Of a DNA stretch of 64,000 nucleotides, positions 1-9,477 are shown piece after piece (positions within the stretch are counted from its first letter, which is position 1; every line of letters begins with the position of its first letter). This stretch comes from Flavobacterium psychrophilum. Its GTDB lineage: Bacteria > Bacteroidota > Bacteroidia > Flavobacteriales > Flavobacteriaceae. The notes beneath the pieces are model-generated. The model did not search any database and was not told where the DNA came from. It saw only the letters and a program-made list of their open reading frames with translations. The DNA is taken from positions 1-64,000 of the forward strand of contig CAMCFT010000017.1 of assembly GCA_945874225.1 (NCBI GenBank), read 5' to 3'. A program made the translations under genes and the position numbers.

Positions 1-1186
1 CATAACCTCTTGGCATTAAATACAAACCAGTCAAAGGATTAAAATACAAACCACTTGTTGGTCTGTTTACAACGTTTTGAATGGCTAAATTTGCAGCAAC
101 ATTAACTGTTAATTTATCTTCAAAAAGTTTAGCAGATTGTCTAAGACCAAAGTTGTTTTTACTCAAGCTGTTCCCCGGAATAACTCCAGTTGCGCTAGTA
201 TTGGCATAAGAAAAGCTAGTACTCGAATTAGCTGCACCTGTAGCATATCCTAAAGATGTAATTTGTGTAACTCCAGTTTGGAAAAAATCTTTCACGTGAT
301 CATTTGTTTCGCCTTTAGCTCCCCAAGTCTCATCTGCTCCAGGTTTAGCAATATAAGATGTTTGAAATTCAGGCAAATAAGCTGCAGTTTCTACAGAAGT
401 AGTAGATGTTACATTAATTGTAGAAACACCCTCTTTAGCTTTTTTAGTTGACAACAAAATAACACCTCTTGCACCTTGACTTCCGTACAAAGCAGCAGCT
501 GATGCACCTTTAAGAACGGTCATTCCTTCGTAATCATCAGGATTAATCAATCCTACTACATCACCACCATCTCTGTTACCTCCTTGAGTAGAACCAAAAG
601 AATCGTTTGGTTGAATTGCAGAAACGTTTAAAACTGGTACCCCATCAATTACATAAAGTGGTTGATTATTACTCACAGATGAATTACCACGAATAGTAAC
701 TTTTGTAGAGCCACCAGTTCCACCAGCACTTCTTACAACAGCAACACCTGCAATTTTACCAGCAATGGTATTGATAACGTTAGCGTCTTTTACTCTGGTA
801 AGATCTTCTCCTTTTAATTCCTGAGCAGAATAAGTAAGTGATTTTCTAGTTTTTTTGATACCAAGAGATGTCACCACAACTTCAGTTAGCGCAGTTGAAG
901 AAGCTTCTTTCATTAGTACTTTGACAACGCTTTCGTCACCAACAACTACATTTTGAGTTTCTAATCCAACGTAAGAGATTACCAAGGTTTTTCCTTTTTC
1001 TACTTGAATGGAGAAATTACCATCCATATCTGTGGTGGTTCCTTTTGTTTCACCTTGTACATTAATGTTCGCCATTGGTAATGGCAAACCACTTGCATCG
1101 CCTACTGATCCTTTGACGGTTTTTACTTGAGCAAGGGTAACTTGCGTAGTAAAAATAATCATAAAGATTAAAATAATTTGTTTCAT
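1..1186 (-). CDS. SusC/RagA-type TonB-linked outer membrane receptor, N-terminal part (runs off the window start)
   Basis: About 395 codons read without a stop from ATG at 1186 down to base 1; the C-terminal barrel lies outside. Residues 1-20 are a signal peptide ending TLAQ. Residues about 24-105 form a carboxypeptidase-D regulatory-like domain ([20 protein letters not shown]). The TonB plug follows ([55 protein letters not shown]), which is typical SusC/RagA. Such receptors import large ligands such as glycans or peptides through the outer membrane with a SusD lipoprotein; any SusD gene would lie beyond base 1. The gene diverges from the LytS-like kinase. The substrate cannot be told from this part. 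Confidence 0.95.
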   Translation of the reverse strand, partial: MKQIILIFMIIFTTQVTLAQVKTVKGSVGDASGLPLPMANINVQGETKGTTTDMDGNFSIQVEKGKTLVISYVGLETQNVVVGDESVVKVLMKEASSTALTEVVVTSLGIKKTRKSLTYSAQELKGEDLTRVKDANVINTIAGKIAGVAVVRSAGGTGGSTKVTIRGNSSVSNNQPLYVIDGVPVLNVSAIQPNDSFGSTQGGNRDGGDVVGLINPDDYEGMTVLKGASAAALYGSQGARGVILLSTKKAKEGVSTINVTSTTSVETAAYLPEFQTSYIAKPGADETWGAKGETNDHVKDFFQTGVTQITSLGYATGAANSSTSFSYANTSATGVIPGNSLSKNNFGLRQSAKLFEDKLTVNVAANLAIQNVVNRPTSGLYFNPLTGLYLMPRGY

Positions 1187-1459
1187 TTTTAATTGTTTTA
1201 GTTAGTTATGGTGTAAATTTATTGGTAAGGTTATTCTAAAAAAAATAAATTCTCCCAACGGTCCAAAAATTTAAACCAACGACATAATTTAATCAATAAT
1301 GTGTATTCCGAAAACGTTTTCTTGTTTTTATTTTTAACCGTTTTAATTTATTTTCACATTTTTATTTGCAAAAAGCTATTTTTTACTGTCAAATTGATTA
1401 AAGTTGCAAAAGTTTAAAAAGACTTCGTTAGGGAACGACATTAATTAGTACTATAAAAA

Positions 1460-2509
1460 GTGAGTAAAATAAACGAAATGAAATTCGATATTAAACTTCA
1501 AAATCATTTTTGGTTTTGGGGTGTTTACTTTTTGCTAAACTTTCTTCGTTGGGGAGCTTATTTTAATGACTATGACTATTCTTTTAAATCGAATCTGATT
1601 GAATTCACGCTTCATATTCCTCTAGTTTATTTCAATTTGTTTGTTCTTGTACCTCGTTATGTATTGACTTCAAAGTATTACAAATACACTTTTGGGTTGT
1701 TGTTGAGTTTATTGGCTGTTTATTTGTTAAAAACCGGAATGACCTATTACATTATTTCAGAAAACATTTGGCCGGAAGCCAATAGAGAATACAAACCTTT
1801 TGAATTCAATCATATTGTGGCGGTTTGCATTGGCGAATTATACGTTTTGGCAATGGCTTCCTCGGTTTATTTGACGTTGACTTGGTTAAAAGAAAGAGAC
1901 AGAAATCGAGCTTTGAAGGAAGAACAATTTAAAACCAAATTAAAATACCTGAAAAACCAGATTCAGCCTCATTTTTTCTTCAATACTTTGAATAATTTGT
2001 ATGCTTTGTCGCTCGAATCGTCGGATAAAGTTCCGGATGTAATTATTAAACTTTCAAAATTGATGGAATATGTTTTGTATGACATCGAAGGAACGAAATT
2101 TGTTCCGTTGATTAAAGAGATAGATTATATCCAAAATTACATTGAAATTGAGAAACTCCGTTTCGAAAACATAGAGGTAACAATAAATATAGAATCGAAT
2201 ATTGATGAAGTCAAAGTTCCACCTTTATTATTTATTTCGCTTCTGGAAAATGCTTTTAAACACGGAGGGTTTAACAATAATAATCTTAAAATCAAGATCA
2301 ATTGTAAAATAGTTAATGGCGCATTGCACTTTGAAATCATAAATAATTTTGTACTTTCACAAAGTTTTAAAAGTCCAAAAGGCATTGGTTTAATCAATAC
2401 TAAAAAGAGACTGAAATTAATTTTCAAAAATGATTATTCATTAGAGCATCAAGTGAAATTCAATTATTACATTATCAATTTGCAAATACCTATACATAAT
2501 GAAGATTAA
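1460..2509 (+). CDS. LytS/YehU-type sensor histidine kinase
   Basis: A 349-residue inner-membrane kinase. Four hydrophobic segments (about 14-31, 50-68, 77-96, 118-142) are followed by the His_kinase domain with QIQPHFFFNTLNNLYAL, phospho-acceptor His171, and an ATPase end with ENAFKHG and a GIGLINTKKRL G-box. It has no extracytoplasmic sensor domain of any size. The 3' end overlaps the next gene, a LytTR response regulator, by 11 bp, so the two are translationally coupled partners. The start at 1460 is GTG; an in-frame ATG at 1478 is equally possible, and no clear Shine-Dalgarno sequence decides between them. The signal sensed is unknown. Confidence 0.93.
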   Translation: MSKINEMKFDIKLQNHFWFWGVYFLLNFLRWGAYFNDYDYSFKSNLIEFTLHIPLVYFNLFVLVPRYVLTSKYYKYTFGLLLSLLAVYLLKTGMTYYIISENIWPEANREYKPFEFNHIVAVCIGELYVLAMASSVYLTLTWLKERDRNRALKEEQFKTKLKYLKNQIQPHFFFNTLNNLYALSLESSDKVPDVIIKLSKLMEYVLYDIEGTKFVPLIKEIDYIQNYIEIEKLRFENIEVTINIESNIDEVKVPPLLFISLLENAFKHGGFNNNNLKIKINCKIVNGALHFEIINNFVLSQSFKSPKGIGLINTKKRLKLIFKNDYSLEHQVKFNYYIINLQIPIHNED

Positions 2510-3200
2510 ATGTGTTTTGGTTGACGATGAGCCTTTGGCTATAAAAGTCTTGCAAAATTATTTCGCTAATTTTCCTGATTTTGATGTTATCGGCACATTT
2601 AACAACTCATTAGAAGCATTGGATTTCATCAACAACAATAGTGTTGATTCGGTATTTTTGGACATCAATATGCCAATGATGACCGGTTTTGAATTAATTA
2701 GTTTGATGGAAAATAAGCCTAAAGTTGTTATCACTACTGCTTTTAGAGAATTTGCTGCCGAAAGTTATGACCTAGAAGTTTTGGACTATTTAGTAAAACC
2801 AATCCCATTTCCACGATTTATAAAATGCATCAATAAAATTACAACCGAATTCAGTCTAAAAAACAACATCAAAATTGAGCCTTTCCGAATGGATTCACAC
2901 ATTTTTATCAAAGTGGATAAAAAAATGGTGAAAATAAATATTGACGAAATCCTTTTTATTGAAGGAATGAAAGAATATATAAAAGTTGTAACTCTCGAAA
3001 GAACCTATATTACTCATAAATCTTTGACCTCTTTATCTGAAGAATTACCGTTGGATCAATTTATACGGATTCATAAATCTTTTACAATATCAATAAATAA
3101 AGTAAAGTCTATCGAAGGAAATAGAATACAAATACATTCTTTTATTATTCCAATTGGTCGAAATTATTGCAAAGATGTAAAGAGTAGAATTTTAGAATAA
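2499..3200 (+). CDS. LytTR-family response regulator
   Basis: 233 residues. The receiver domain (1-120) has the acidic pair DDE at 9-11, phospho-acceptor Asp55 in FLDINMPM, the conserved Thr in VITTAF and Lys in YLVKPI. The C-terminal LytTR DNA-binding domain (about 130-232) includes FIEGMKEYIKV and FIRIHKSFTISI. It overlaps the upstream kinase by 11 bp, forming a two-component pair. The divergent SusC gene is about 1.3 kb away, on the other side of the kinase, and could be a target, but nothing in the sequence proves this. Confidence 0.94.
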   Translation: MKIKCVLVDDEPLAIKVLQNYFANFPDFDVIGTFNNSLEALDFINNNSVDSVFLDINMPMMTGFELISLMENKPKVVITTAFREFAAESYDLEVLDYLVKPIPFPRFIKCINKITTEFSLKNNIKIEPFRMDSHIFIKVDKKMVKINIDEILFIEGMKEYIKVVTLERTYITHKSLTSLSEELPLDQFIRIHKSFTISINKVKSIEGNRIQIHSFIIPIGRNYCKDVKSRILE

Positions 3201-3352
3201 CTGTCTTGTCCTTAATATATACTCTTTAATTATTGCGACAAATTTTAATAAATCGAAATAAAAACACCTATTTATATCCTTTATTTTAAGTGTGTTACAA
3301 GTAGAAAAAATTTTAAAATTAATTCAAAATCTTAATATTTAAAAAATTCTTC

Positions 3353-3360
3353 TACTTTTG
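3353..3360 (+). promoter_or_regulatory. -7 box of the topA promoter
   Basis: TACTTTTG matches the Bacteroidetes -7 consensus TAnnTTTG and lies 18 bp before the ATG at 3379. It contains the TTG that would open a longer topA reading frame at 3358, so that codon is probably promoter rather than start. No TTG is seen at the -33 position. Confidence 0.6.
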
Positions 3361-3378
3361 TCCCAGAAAAACAAAGCA

Positions 3379-5898
3379 ATGGCAAAGAATTTAGTTATCG
3401 TTGAGTCACCTGCAAAGGCAAAAACAATCGAAAAATTTCTAGGAAGCGATTATCAAGTAGAGTCAAGTTATGGGCACATTGCCGACTTGCCTTCTAAAGA
3501 AATTGGGGTAGATGTAGAAAATGGTTTCAAACCAAAATACGAAGTTTCAGCCGATAAAAAAGCATTGGTAAGCAAATTGAAAACTTTAGCTAAAAATGCT
3601 GATATGGTTTGGTTAGCAAGTGATGAGGATCGAGAAGGGGAAGCTATTTCCTGGCATTTATCCGAAGAATTAAAGTTGGATAAAAAGAAAACCAAAAGAA
3701 TTGTTTTTCACGAAATTACCAAAACCGCGATTCTAAAAGCAATTGAAAACCCACGTGAAATAGATTATAATTTAGTTAACGCACAACAAGCTCGTCGTGT
3801 TTTAGACAGGTTGGTAGGTTATGAATTATCGCCCGTGCTTTGGAGAAAAATAAAAGGAGGGCTTTCTGCAGGGCGTGTACAATCAGTTTCTGTTCGTTTG
3901 ATTGTGGAGAGAGAAAGAGAAATCCAAAATTTTAATCCAATAGCTTCTTATTCAGTTGTAGCCGAATTTACAAATGAATCTGGGAAATCTTTCAAAGCTA
4001 AACTACCAAAGAATTTCAATACCAAAAAAGAAGCCGAAGATTTCTTAAAAAAGAATATTGGTTCTACCTATAAAGTTTCAGATTTAGAAACAAAACCTAC
4101 CAAAAAATCACCAACCGGACCTTTTACAACTTCGACTTTGCAACAAGAAGCTGCTAGAAAATTGTATTTACCTGTTGGAATCACAATGCAATTAGCGCAA
4201 CGTTTGTACGAGGCTGGACTCATTACTTATATGAGAACAGACAGTGTGAACTTGTCGAAAGACGCGATGGATGCGGCTCAAGCCGAAATTATCAAGTCTT
4301 ATGGAAAGGAATTCTCTAATCCAAGAACTTTTGTCAATAAAAGCAAAGGAGCACAAGAAGCTCACGAGGCAATTCGTCCAACAGATATGTCACGACACAC
4401 AGTAAATATTGATAGAGACCAAGCGCGTTTGTATGATTTGATTTGGAAAAGAACCTTGGCTTCGCAAATGAGTGATGCTGAATTGGAACGAACAAATGTT
4501 AAAATTGCTGCCAACAATCACGGTGAAATTTTTACTGCATCTGGAGAAGTTTTGCTTTTTGAAGGGTTCTTGAAAGTCTATTTGGAAGGAAGTGATGATG
4601 ATGACGATGAGCAAGAAGGAATGCTTCCTGCAATGAAAGTAAACGAAAAATTACAAAATAATTATATTACTGCAACCGAAAGATATTCGCGTCCTGCTGC
4701 AAGATATACTGAAGCTTCTTTGGTAAAAAAATTAGAGGAATTAGGAATTGGCCGTCCTTCAACTTATGCGCCAACAATTTCTACGATTATCAATAGAAAT
4801 TATGTTGAAAAAGGGAATCTTGACGGACAGGAACGCAATTATACGCAACTTACTTTACAATCAGGCACAGTAGGCGAGAAGTTGCTCAAAGAAAATACGG
4901 GTTCTGATAAAGGGAAACTAGTTCCCACAGATATTGGAACTATTGTTACTGATTTCTTGGTAAAAAATTTCGAAAACATTCTGGATTATAATTTCACTGC
5001 CAAAGTGGAACAGGATTTTGATGAAATAGCTGAAGGAAATATCGAATGGACAAAAATGATGCAGGAATTCTACGATAAATTTCATCCAAATGTAAAAGAT
5101 GTTGAAGCCAATGCAGATAGAGAAAGTGGTGAGAGAATCTTGGGAACAGATCCTAAAACAGGAAAACAAGTTTCCGTTCGTTTAGGGAAATTTGGTCCAA
5201 TGGCACAAATTGGTGAAGCTGATGACGAAGATAAAAAATTTGCCAGTTTAATGAATGACCAGAATATTGGCAATATTACTTTAGAAGAAGTGTTGGATTT
5301 ATTTTTATTGCCAAAAAATCTTGGAACTTATAAAGAAGAAGAAGTTGAGGTAAGTAACGGTCGTTTTGGTCCGTATGTGCGTCACGGAAGTGTTTTTGTT
5401 TCTTTGCCAAAAGGTGAAAACCCATTAGATGTTACCATAGAAAGAGCCAAAGAATTAATTGACGATAAAGCCCAAGCCGATGCTCCAATCGCAACGTATA
5501 AAGGAGAAGGAGTTCAAAAAGGGACAGGACGTTTTGGACCTTTTATCAAATGGGACGGAATTTTTATTAATGTAAGCAAGAAATATAATTTTGATAATCT
5601 TTCTCAATCTGATATCGAAGAATTGATTGAAGATAAATTGCAGAAAAATATTGATAAAGTTTTGCATAATTGGAAAGCAGAAGGGATTTTAGTCGAAAAA
5701 GCCCGTTGGGGAAGATCTGTAATTACCAAAGGAAAAATTAAGATTGAATTGAGTAAAGATATTGATGCCTCAAAATTGACTTTGGAACAAGTTCAAGAAA
5801 TGATTGCAAAGAAAACTCCAGCCAAAAAAACTGCTGCCAAGAAAACTACTGCCGCTAAAAAACCTGCTGCAAAGAAACCTGTCGCCAAAAAAAAATAA
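3379..5898 (+). CDS. topA: DNA topoisomerase I
   Basis: Type IA topoisomerase relaxing negative supercoils. From ATG 3379 it has 839 residues: Toprim domain (LVIVESPAKAKTIEKFL near 5-21; acidic metal motif DEDREGE near 82-88), then the active-site Tyr near 284 in AGLITYMRTDS, then C-terminal repeats of the type seen in Bacteroidetes TopA (GRFGPYVRHG, GRFGPFIKW). The tail is lysine/alanine-rich (repeated AAKK/PAKK), resembling histone H1 and likely adding DNA affinity. The frame is open back to a TTG at 3358, but that TTG is part of a -7 box, so ATG 3379 is preferred. It is followed three bases later by the arginase-like gene, suggesting one transcript. Confidence 0.97.
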   Translation: MAKNLVIVESPAKAKTIEKFLGSDYQVESSYGHIADLPSKEIGVDVENGFKPKYEVSADKKALVSKLKTLAKNADMVWLASDEDREGEAISWHLSEELKLDKKKTKRIVFHEITKTAILKAIENPREIDYNLVNAQQARRVLDRLVGYELSPVLWRKIKGGLSAGRVQSVSVRLIVEREREIQNFNPIASYSVVAEFTNESGKSFKAKLPKNFNTKKEAEDFLKKNIGSTYKVSDLETKPTKKSPTGPFTTSTLQQEAARKLYLPVGITMQLAQRLYEAGLITYMRTDSVNLSKDAMDAAQAEIIKSYGKEFSNPRTFVNKSKGAQEAHEAIRPTDMSRHTVNIDRDQARLYDLIWKRTLASQMSDAELERTNVKIAANNHGEIFTASGEVLLFEGFLKVYLEGSDDDDDEQEGMLPAMKVNEKLQNNYITATERYSRPAARYTEASLVKKLEELGIGRPSTYAPTISTIINRNYVEKGNLDGQERNYTQLTLQSGTVGEKLLKENTGSDKGKLVPTDIGTIVTDFLVKNFENILDYNFTAKVEQDFDEIAEGNIEWTKMMQEFYDKFHPNVKDVEANADRESGERILGTDPKTGKQVSVRLGKFGPMAQIGEADDEDKKFASLMNDQNIGNITLEEVLDLFLLPKNLGTYKEEEVEVSNGRFGPYVRHGSVFVSLPKGENPLDVTIERAKELIDDKAQADAPIATYKGEGVQKGTGRFGPFIKWDGIFINVSKKYNFDNLSQSDIEELIEDKLQKNIDKVLHNWKAEGILVEKARWGRSVITKGKIKIELSKDIDASKLTLEQVQEMIAKKTPAKKTAAKKTTAAKKPAAKKPVAKKK

Positions 5899-5901
5899 GA
5901 T

Positions 5902-7050
5902 ATGGAATTTGATTTTCTGAAACCTTTAGACAATGAAATCCTTCAGTTTTTTAAGGAGTTTTCTTCTCAGCAATTGGGTAGCAAAGTGGTTTTTCATACT
6001 GCTGAGGACTTTCCGGATTTAAATAAAATTAAAATCGCGATAATTGGAGTTTTAGAGAATCGTGGTGATGTAAACCAAGAACAGGAAGTAGATTTGACAC
6101 ACATTCGAAATGAATTGTACGCACTGTATCCGGGAAATTGGAATGCTTCTATTGCTGATTTGGGGGATATTCTTGCTGGAAATTCGAGTGATGATACTTA
6201 TTTTGCATTAAGAAAAGTAGTTTCGAGCTTAATCAAAAAGAAAATTATTCCTATCGTTATTGGTGGTTCACAAGACTTGACATATGCTCTTTACAGAGCA
6301 TATGATAATCTGGAACAAATGGTTAATCTAGTTTCAATTGACAATAAATTTGATTTTGGAAAAGAAAGCGAAACTGTTTCTGCTGCTTCTTACTTGACTA
6401 AAATAATTATTGAAGAACCAAATAATCTTTTTAATTTCAGTAATATTGGGTATCAGACCTATTATAATTCGCAGGAAGAAATTGATTTGATTGATAAATT
6501 ATTCTTTGATGGGTATCGATTGGGAGATATTTCAAACAATTTATCCCTTGCAGAACCTGTTTTTAGAGATGCAGATATTGTTAGTGTAGACTTGACTTCA
6601 GTTAAATCTTCTGATTCAGGGAATTTTATTTCATTTGCACCGAATGGTTTTAATGGGAAAGAGGTTTGTGCTTTGGCAAGATATGCCGGAATAAGTGATA
6701 AAGTTTCGCTTTTTGGTGTTTTTAATCATAATAGTTCCAAACAGGAATCAGTCCTGATTGCTCAAATAGTTTGGTACTTTATCGAAGGCTATCATTATCG
6801 TTCTAATGAATATCCTTTTGGAAGTAAAGAGAATTATATAAAATATATCATACCTTTGGAAGAAGAATTAATATTCTACAAAAGCAATAAAACGGACAGG
6901 TGGTGGATAGAAATACCTTTTATTTCTTCAGACAATAATAAGTTAAAGAAAAGTACGTTATTACCTTGCTCTTATGATGAGTATTTGGGGGCTTGCAATC
7001 AGGAAATTCCTGAAAGGTGGTGGAAGGCTCAGCGTAAAAACATAGTGTAA
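5902..7050 (+). CDS. Arginase/formimidoylglutamase-fold protein with degenerate metal site
   Basis: 382 residues with the order of ureohydrolase motifs, though three of the six usual Mn ligands are replaced. The GGDH motif reads VIGGSQDL (His to Gln), DAHxD reads DNKFD (His to Lys), and SFDVD reads VSVDLTS (second Asp to Thr). A two-metal hydrolase is therefore unlikely; a structural or binding role is inferred. It would commonly be named formimidoylglutamase by similarity. It sits between topA (3-bp gap) and the gld operon, the latter separated by a 269-bp promoter-bearing gap. The C-terminus is rich in Trp (ERWWKAQ, DRWWIEI). Confidence 0.82.
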   Translation: MEFDFLKPLDNEILQFFKEFSSQQLGSKVVFHTAEDFPDLNKIKIAIIGVLENRGDVNQEQEVDLTHIRNELYALYPGNWNASIADLGDILAGNSSDDTYFALRKVVSSLIKKKIIPIVIGGSQDLTYALYRAYDNLEQMVNLVSIDNKFDFGKESETVSAASYLTKIIIEEPNNLFNFSNIGYQTYYNSQEEIDLIDKLFFDGYRLGDISNNLSLAEPVFRDADIVSVDLTSVKSSDSGNFISFAPNGFNGKEVCALARYAGISDKVSLFGVFNHNSSKQESVLIAQIVWYFIEGYHYRSNEYPFGSKENYIKYIIPLEEELIFYKSNKTDRWWIEIPFISSDNNKLKKSTLLPCSYDEYLGACNQEIPERWWKAQRKNIV

Positions 7051-7150
7051 TTTATCGTTAAACGGCGTATAATTTCTTGCTAAATGGTTTGATAGTATAA
7101 ACAACCTGATTGTGTTTATTAAGATAAAACCTATTTAATCATAAAATTTA

Positions 7151-7222
7151 AGTATTTTATCGATGTTTTTAGTATTTTATCGATAAAATATTTTTTTCTT
7201 AGCGTATTTAATTTTAGTTTTG
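7151..7222 (+). promoter_or_regulatory. gldKLMN promoter region with palindrome and direct repeat
   Basis: Two copies of AGTATTTTATCGAT begin 20 bp apart (7151-7164, 7171-7184). The second is part of a perfect 18-bp palindrome, TATTTTATCGATAAAATA (7173-7190). A consensus -7 box, TAGTTTTG, follows at 7215-7222, 98 bp before the gldK ATG. The palindrome would cover the -33 region, so it is a candidate operator; the protein that binds is unknown. Confidence 0.5.
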
Positions 7223-7319
7223 AACTATGGAATAAATAGTACTCTAAATAATTGTTTTATTAAAGAATAATAAATAGGTTTACGGACTTAATAATAATGT
7301 ATATATAACCCTAATTAAT

Positions 7320-8738
7320 ATGAAGAAGCTTATTGCGTTTGCTGCAATTTTAACCTTACTAATTGGATGTGGTAAAACAACTGACAAAGGAGAGTTAGTA
7401 GGTGTTAAAGGTGCAAAATGGCATCCAGAAAAACCTTATGGAATGACTTTAGTTCCAGGAGGTTCGTTCATTATGGGAAAATCCGATGAAGATGTGGCCA
7501 ATGTTGGTGATGCAACTACAAAAACTGTTACAGTTCGGTCTTTCTATATGGACGAAACAGAAATAACCAATAGAGAATACCGTCAATTTGTAGAATGGGT
7601 AAAAGATTCTACAATGAGAGTTAGATTAGCTATTCTTGCAGACGAATCAGGAATAAAACCTAGCGATGCAAAAGCAAAAGCAAAAGGTAAAGGCAAAAAT
7701 TCAGGAAGTATTGGAGATTTTGCTTTTAATGATCAAGATCCTGAAAAAATGACTGCCTATGATAAATATATGTATGATAACTATTATAGTATCGGTACAG
7801 ACGATGATCCTTATGCTGGCAGAAAGCTAAACCACAAAGTAAAACTTATTAAAGACACTAAATTATATCCAGACGAATATTATACAGAGGTTATGGATTC
7901 TATGTATTTGCCATTAGAAGAATCATATAATGGTTTGAGAACAATAGATGTCAATAAACTAAAATTCCGTTATTCTTGGATGGATATTCAGGCTGCTGCA
8001 AAAGCTAAAGTTGGAAAGAGAAAAGATTTCATCAGAACAGAACAAGTAAAAGTATATCCTGACACCACAACTTGGATAAAGGATTTCTCTTATTCTTATA
8101 ATGAACCAATGCATAACGATTATTTTTGGCATCAAGCTTATGGGGATTATCCTGTTGTGGGTGTGAACTGGCAACAGGCAAAAGCATTTTGTGCCTGGAG
8201 AACACTAAATAAAAATAGCTACATTAAATCAAAAAAGAAAGGCCGTGACCAAATCAATAATTTTAGATTACCTACTGAGGCAGAATGGGAATATTCAGCT
8301 AGAGGAGGTTTAGAATCTGCCACATATCCTTGGGGTGGACCTTATACAAAAAATGACCGGGGTTGTTTCCTTGCTAATTTTAAACCTATGAGAGGGGATT
8401 ATGCGGCTGATCAGGCTTTGTACACAGTAGAAGCCAAGTCTTATGAGCCAAATGGATACAATTTATATAATATGGCAGGAAATGTTGCTGAATGGACTGA
8501 TTCAGCTTATGATCCAAACGCATACGAATATGTATCTTCTATGAACCCGAGTAATATGGATACTTCAAACAAACGTAAAGTCGTTCGAGGAGGTTCTTGG
8601 AAGGATGTTGCTGTTTTCCTTCAAGTAGGTACTCGTGATTATGAATATGCAGATTCCGCAAGAAGTTTCATTGGATTTAGAACGGTTCAAGATTATATGG
8701 GAACTCAAGCCACTGAAAAAATTAAGAAGAAAAAATAA
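7320..8738 (+). CDS. gldK: Gliding motility / type IX secretion lipoprotein GldK
   Basis: 472-residue outer-membrane-associated lipoprotein; the signal ends LTLLIGCGK with lipobox Cys17. The body is a formylglycine-generating-enzyme (SUMF1) fold: LVPGGSFIMGKSDED near the start, ETEITNREYRQFVEW, FRLPTEAEWEYSARGG, YNMAGNVAEWTDS and KVVRGGSWKD. A long insertion holding a low-complexity AKAKAKGKGK stretch sits at about 115-130. In the family, GldK forms rings with GldN on the periplasmic face of the outer membrane in the T9SS. It opens the gldKLMN operon and is preceded by a promoter region with a palindrome. Confidence 0.97.
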   Translation: MKKLIAFAAILTLLIGCGKTTDKGELVGVKGAKWHPEKPYGMTLVPGGSFIMGKSDEDVANVGDATTKTVTVRSFYMDETEITNREYRQFVEWVKDSTMRVRLAILADESGIKPSDAKAKAKGKGKNSGSIGDFAFNDQDPEKMTAYDKYMYDNYYSIGTDDDPYAGRKLNHKVKLIKDTKLYPDEYYTEVMDSMYLPLEESYNGLRTIDVNKLKFRYSWMDIQAAAKAKVGKRKDFIRTEQVKVYPDTTTWIKDFSYSYNEPMHNDYFWHQAYGDYPVVGVNWQQAKAFCAWRTLNKNSYIKSKKKGRDQINNFRLPTEAEWEYSARGGLESATYPWGGPYTKNDRGCFLANFKPMRGDYAADQALYTVEAKSYEPNGYNLYNMAGNVAEWTDSAYDPNAYEYVSSMNPSNMDTSNKRKVVRGGSWKDVAVFLQVGTRDYEYADSARSFIGFRTVQDYMGTQATEKIKKKK

Positions 8739-8783
8739 ACTCACCTATAACAGCAATTAAATTAACCTTAAAAGATAAAAATT

Positions 8784-9431
8784 ATGGCATTAATAAGTAA
8801 ACAAAAGATGAATTTTGCATACGGAATGGGAGCGGCAGTTGTAATTATTGGGGCTTTATTCAAAATAACACACCTTGAATTTGGTTTCATAACTGGAAAT
8901 TTAATGCTTACTATAGGTCTTATTGTTGAAGCTGGAATCTTTGCTCTTTCAGCATTCGAACCAGTAGATGATGAACTAGATTGGACCTTGGTTTATCCTG
9001 AATTAGGTAACGGTGAAGCTAGAAAAAAATCAGTTAAAACAGAAGCTCCTTCAGATGCAGAAGGCATGTTGTCTAAAAAATTGGATGCAATGCTTAAAGA
9101 CGCTAAGATTGATGGAGAATTAATGATGAGTTTAGGAAATAGTATCAAAAACTTTGAAGGTGCTGCAAAAAGTATTATGCCTACAGCAGATTCTATAGCT
9201 TCAACAAAAAAATATAGCGAAGAGTTAACTTTGGCTGCAGCCCAAATGGAATCTTTAAACAGCTTGTACAAAATTCAAATACAAAGTTCTTCAAGAAATG
9301 CTCAAATAAATGAAGAAGTAGTAGAAAATAATATAAAATTAAAAGAGCAAATGCAGTCTTTGACTTCAAACTTGTCTTCATTGAACAATGTTTATGGTGG
9401 AATGCTTTCTGCAATGAGTAACAAAGGATAA
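8784..9431 (+). CDS. gldL: Gliding motility / T9SS motor protein GldL
   Basis: 215 residues. Two N-terminal transmembrane helices (about 11-30 and 35-57) are followed by a cytoplasmic tail with predicted coiled coil. Glu49, in LIVEAGIFALSAFEP of the second helix, is the type of intramembrane acidic residue expected of a proton-motive-force motor. GldL with GldM forms the rotary motor that powers T9SS and gliding in Bacteroidetes. It lies 45 bp after gldK and 46 bp before gldM in the same operon. Confidence 0.96.
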   Translation: MALISKQKMNFAYGMGAAVVIIGALFKITHLEFGFITGNLMLTIGLIVEAGIFALSAFEPVDDELDWTLVYPELGNGEARKKSVKTEAPSDAEGMLSKKLDAMLKDAKIDGELMMSLGNSIKNFEGAAKSIMPTADSIASTKKYSEELTLAAAQMESLNSLYKIQIQSSSRNAQINEEVVENNIKLKEQMQSLTSNLSSLNNVYGGMLSAMSNKG

Positions 9432-9477
9432 TTAGTTTCAAACTATAGTAAAACAATAAAACTAATTACTAGAAAAT

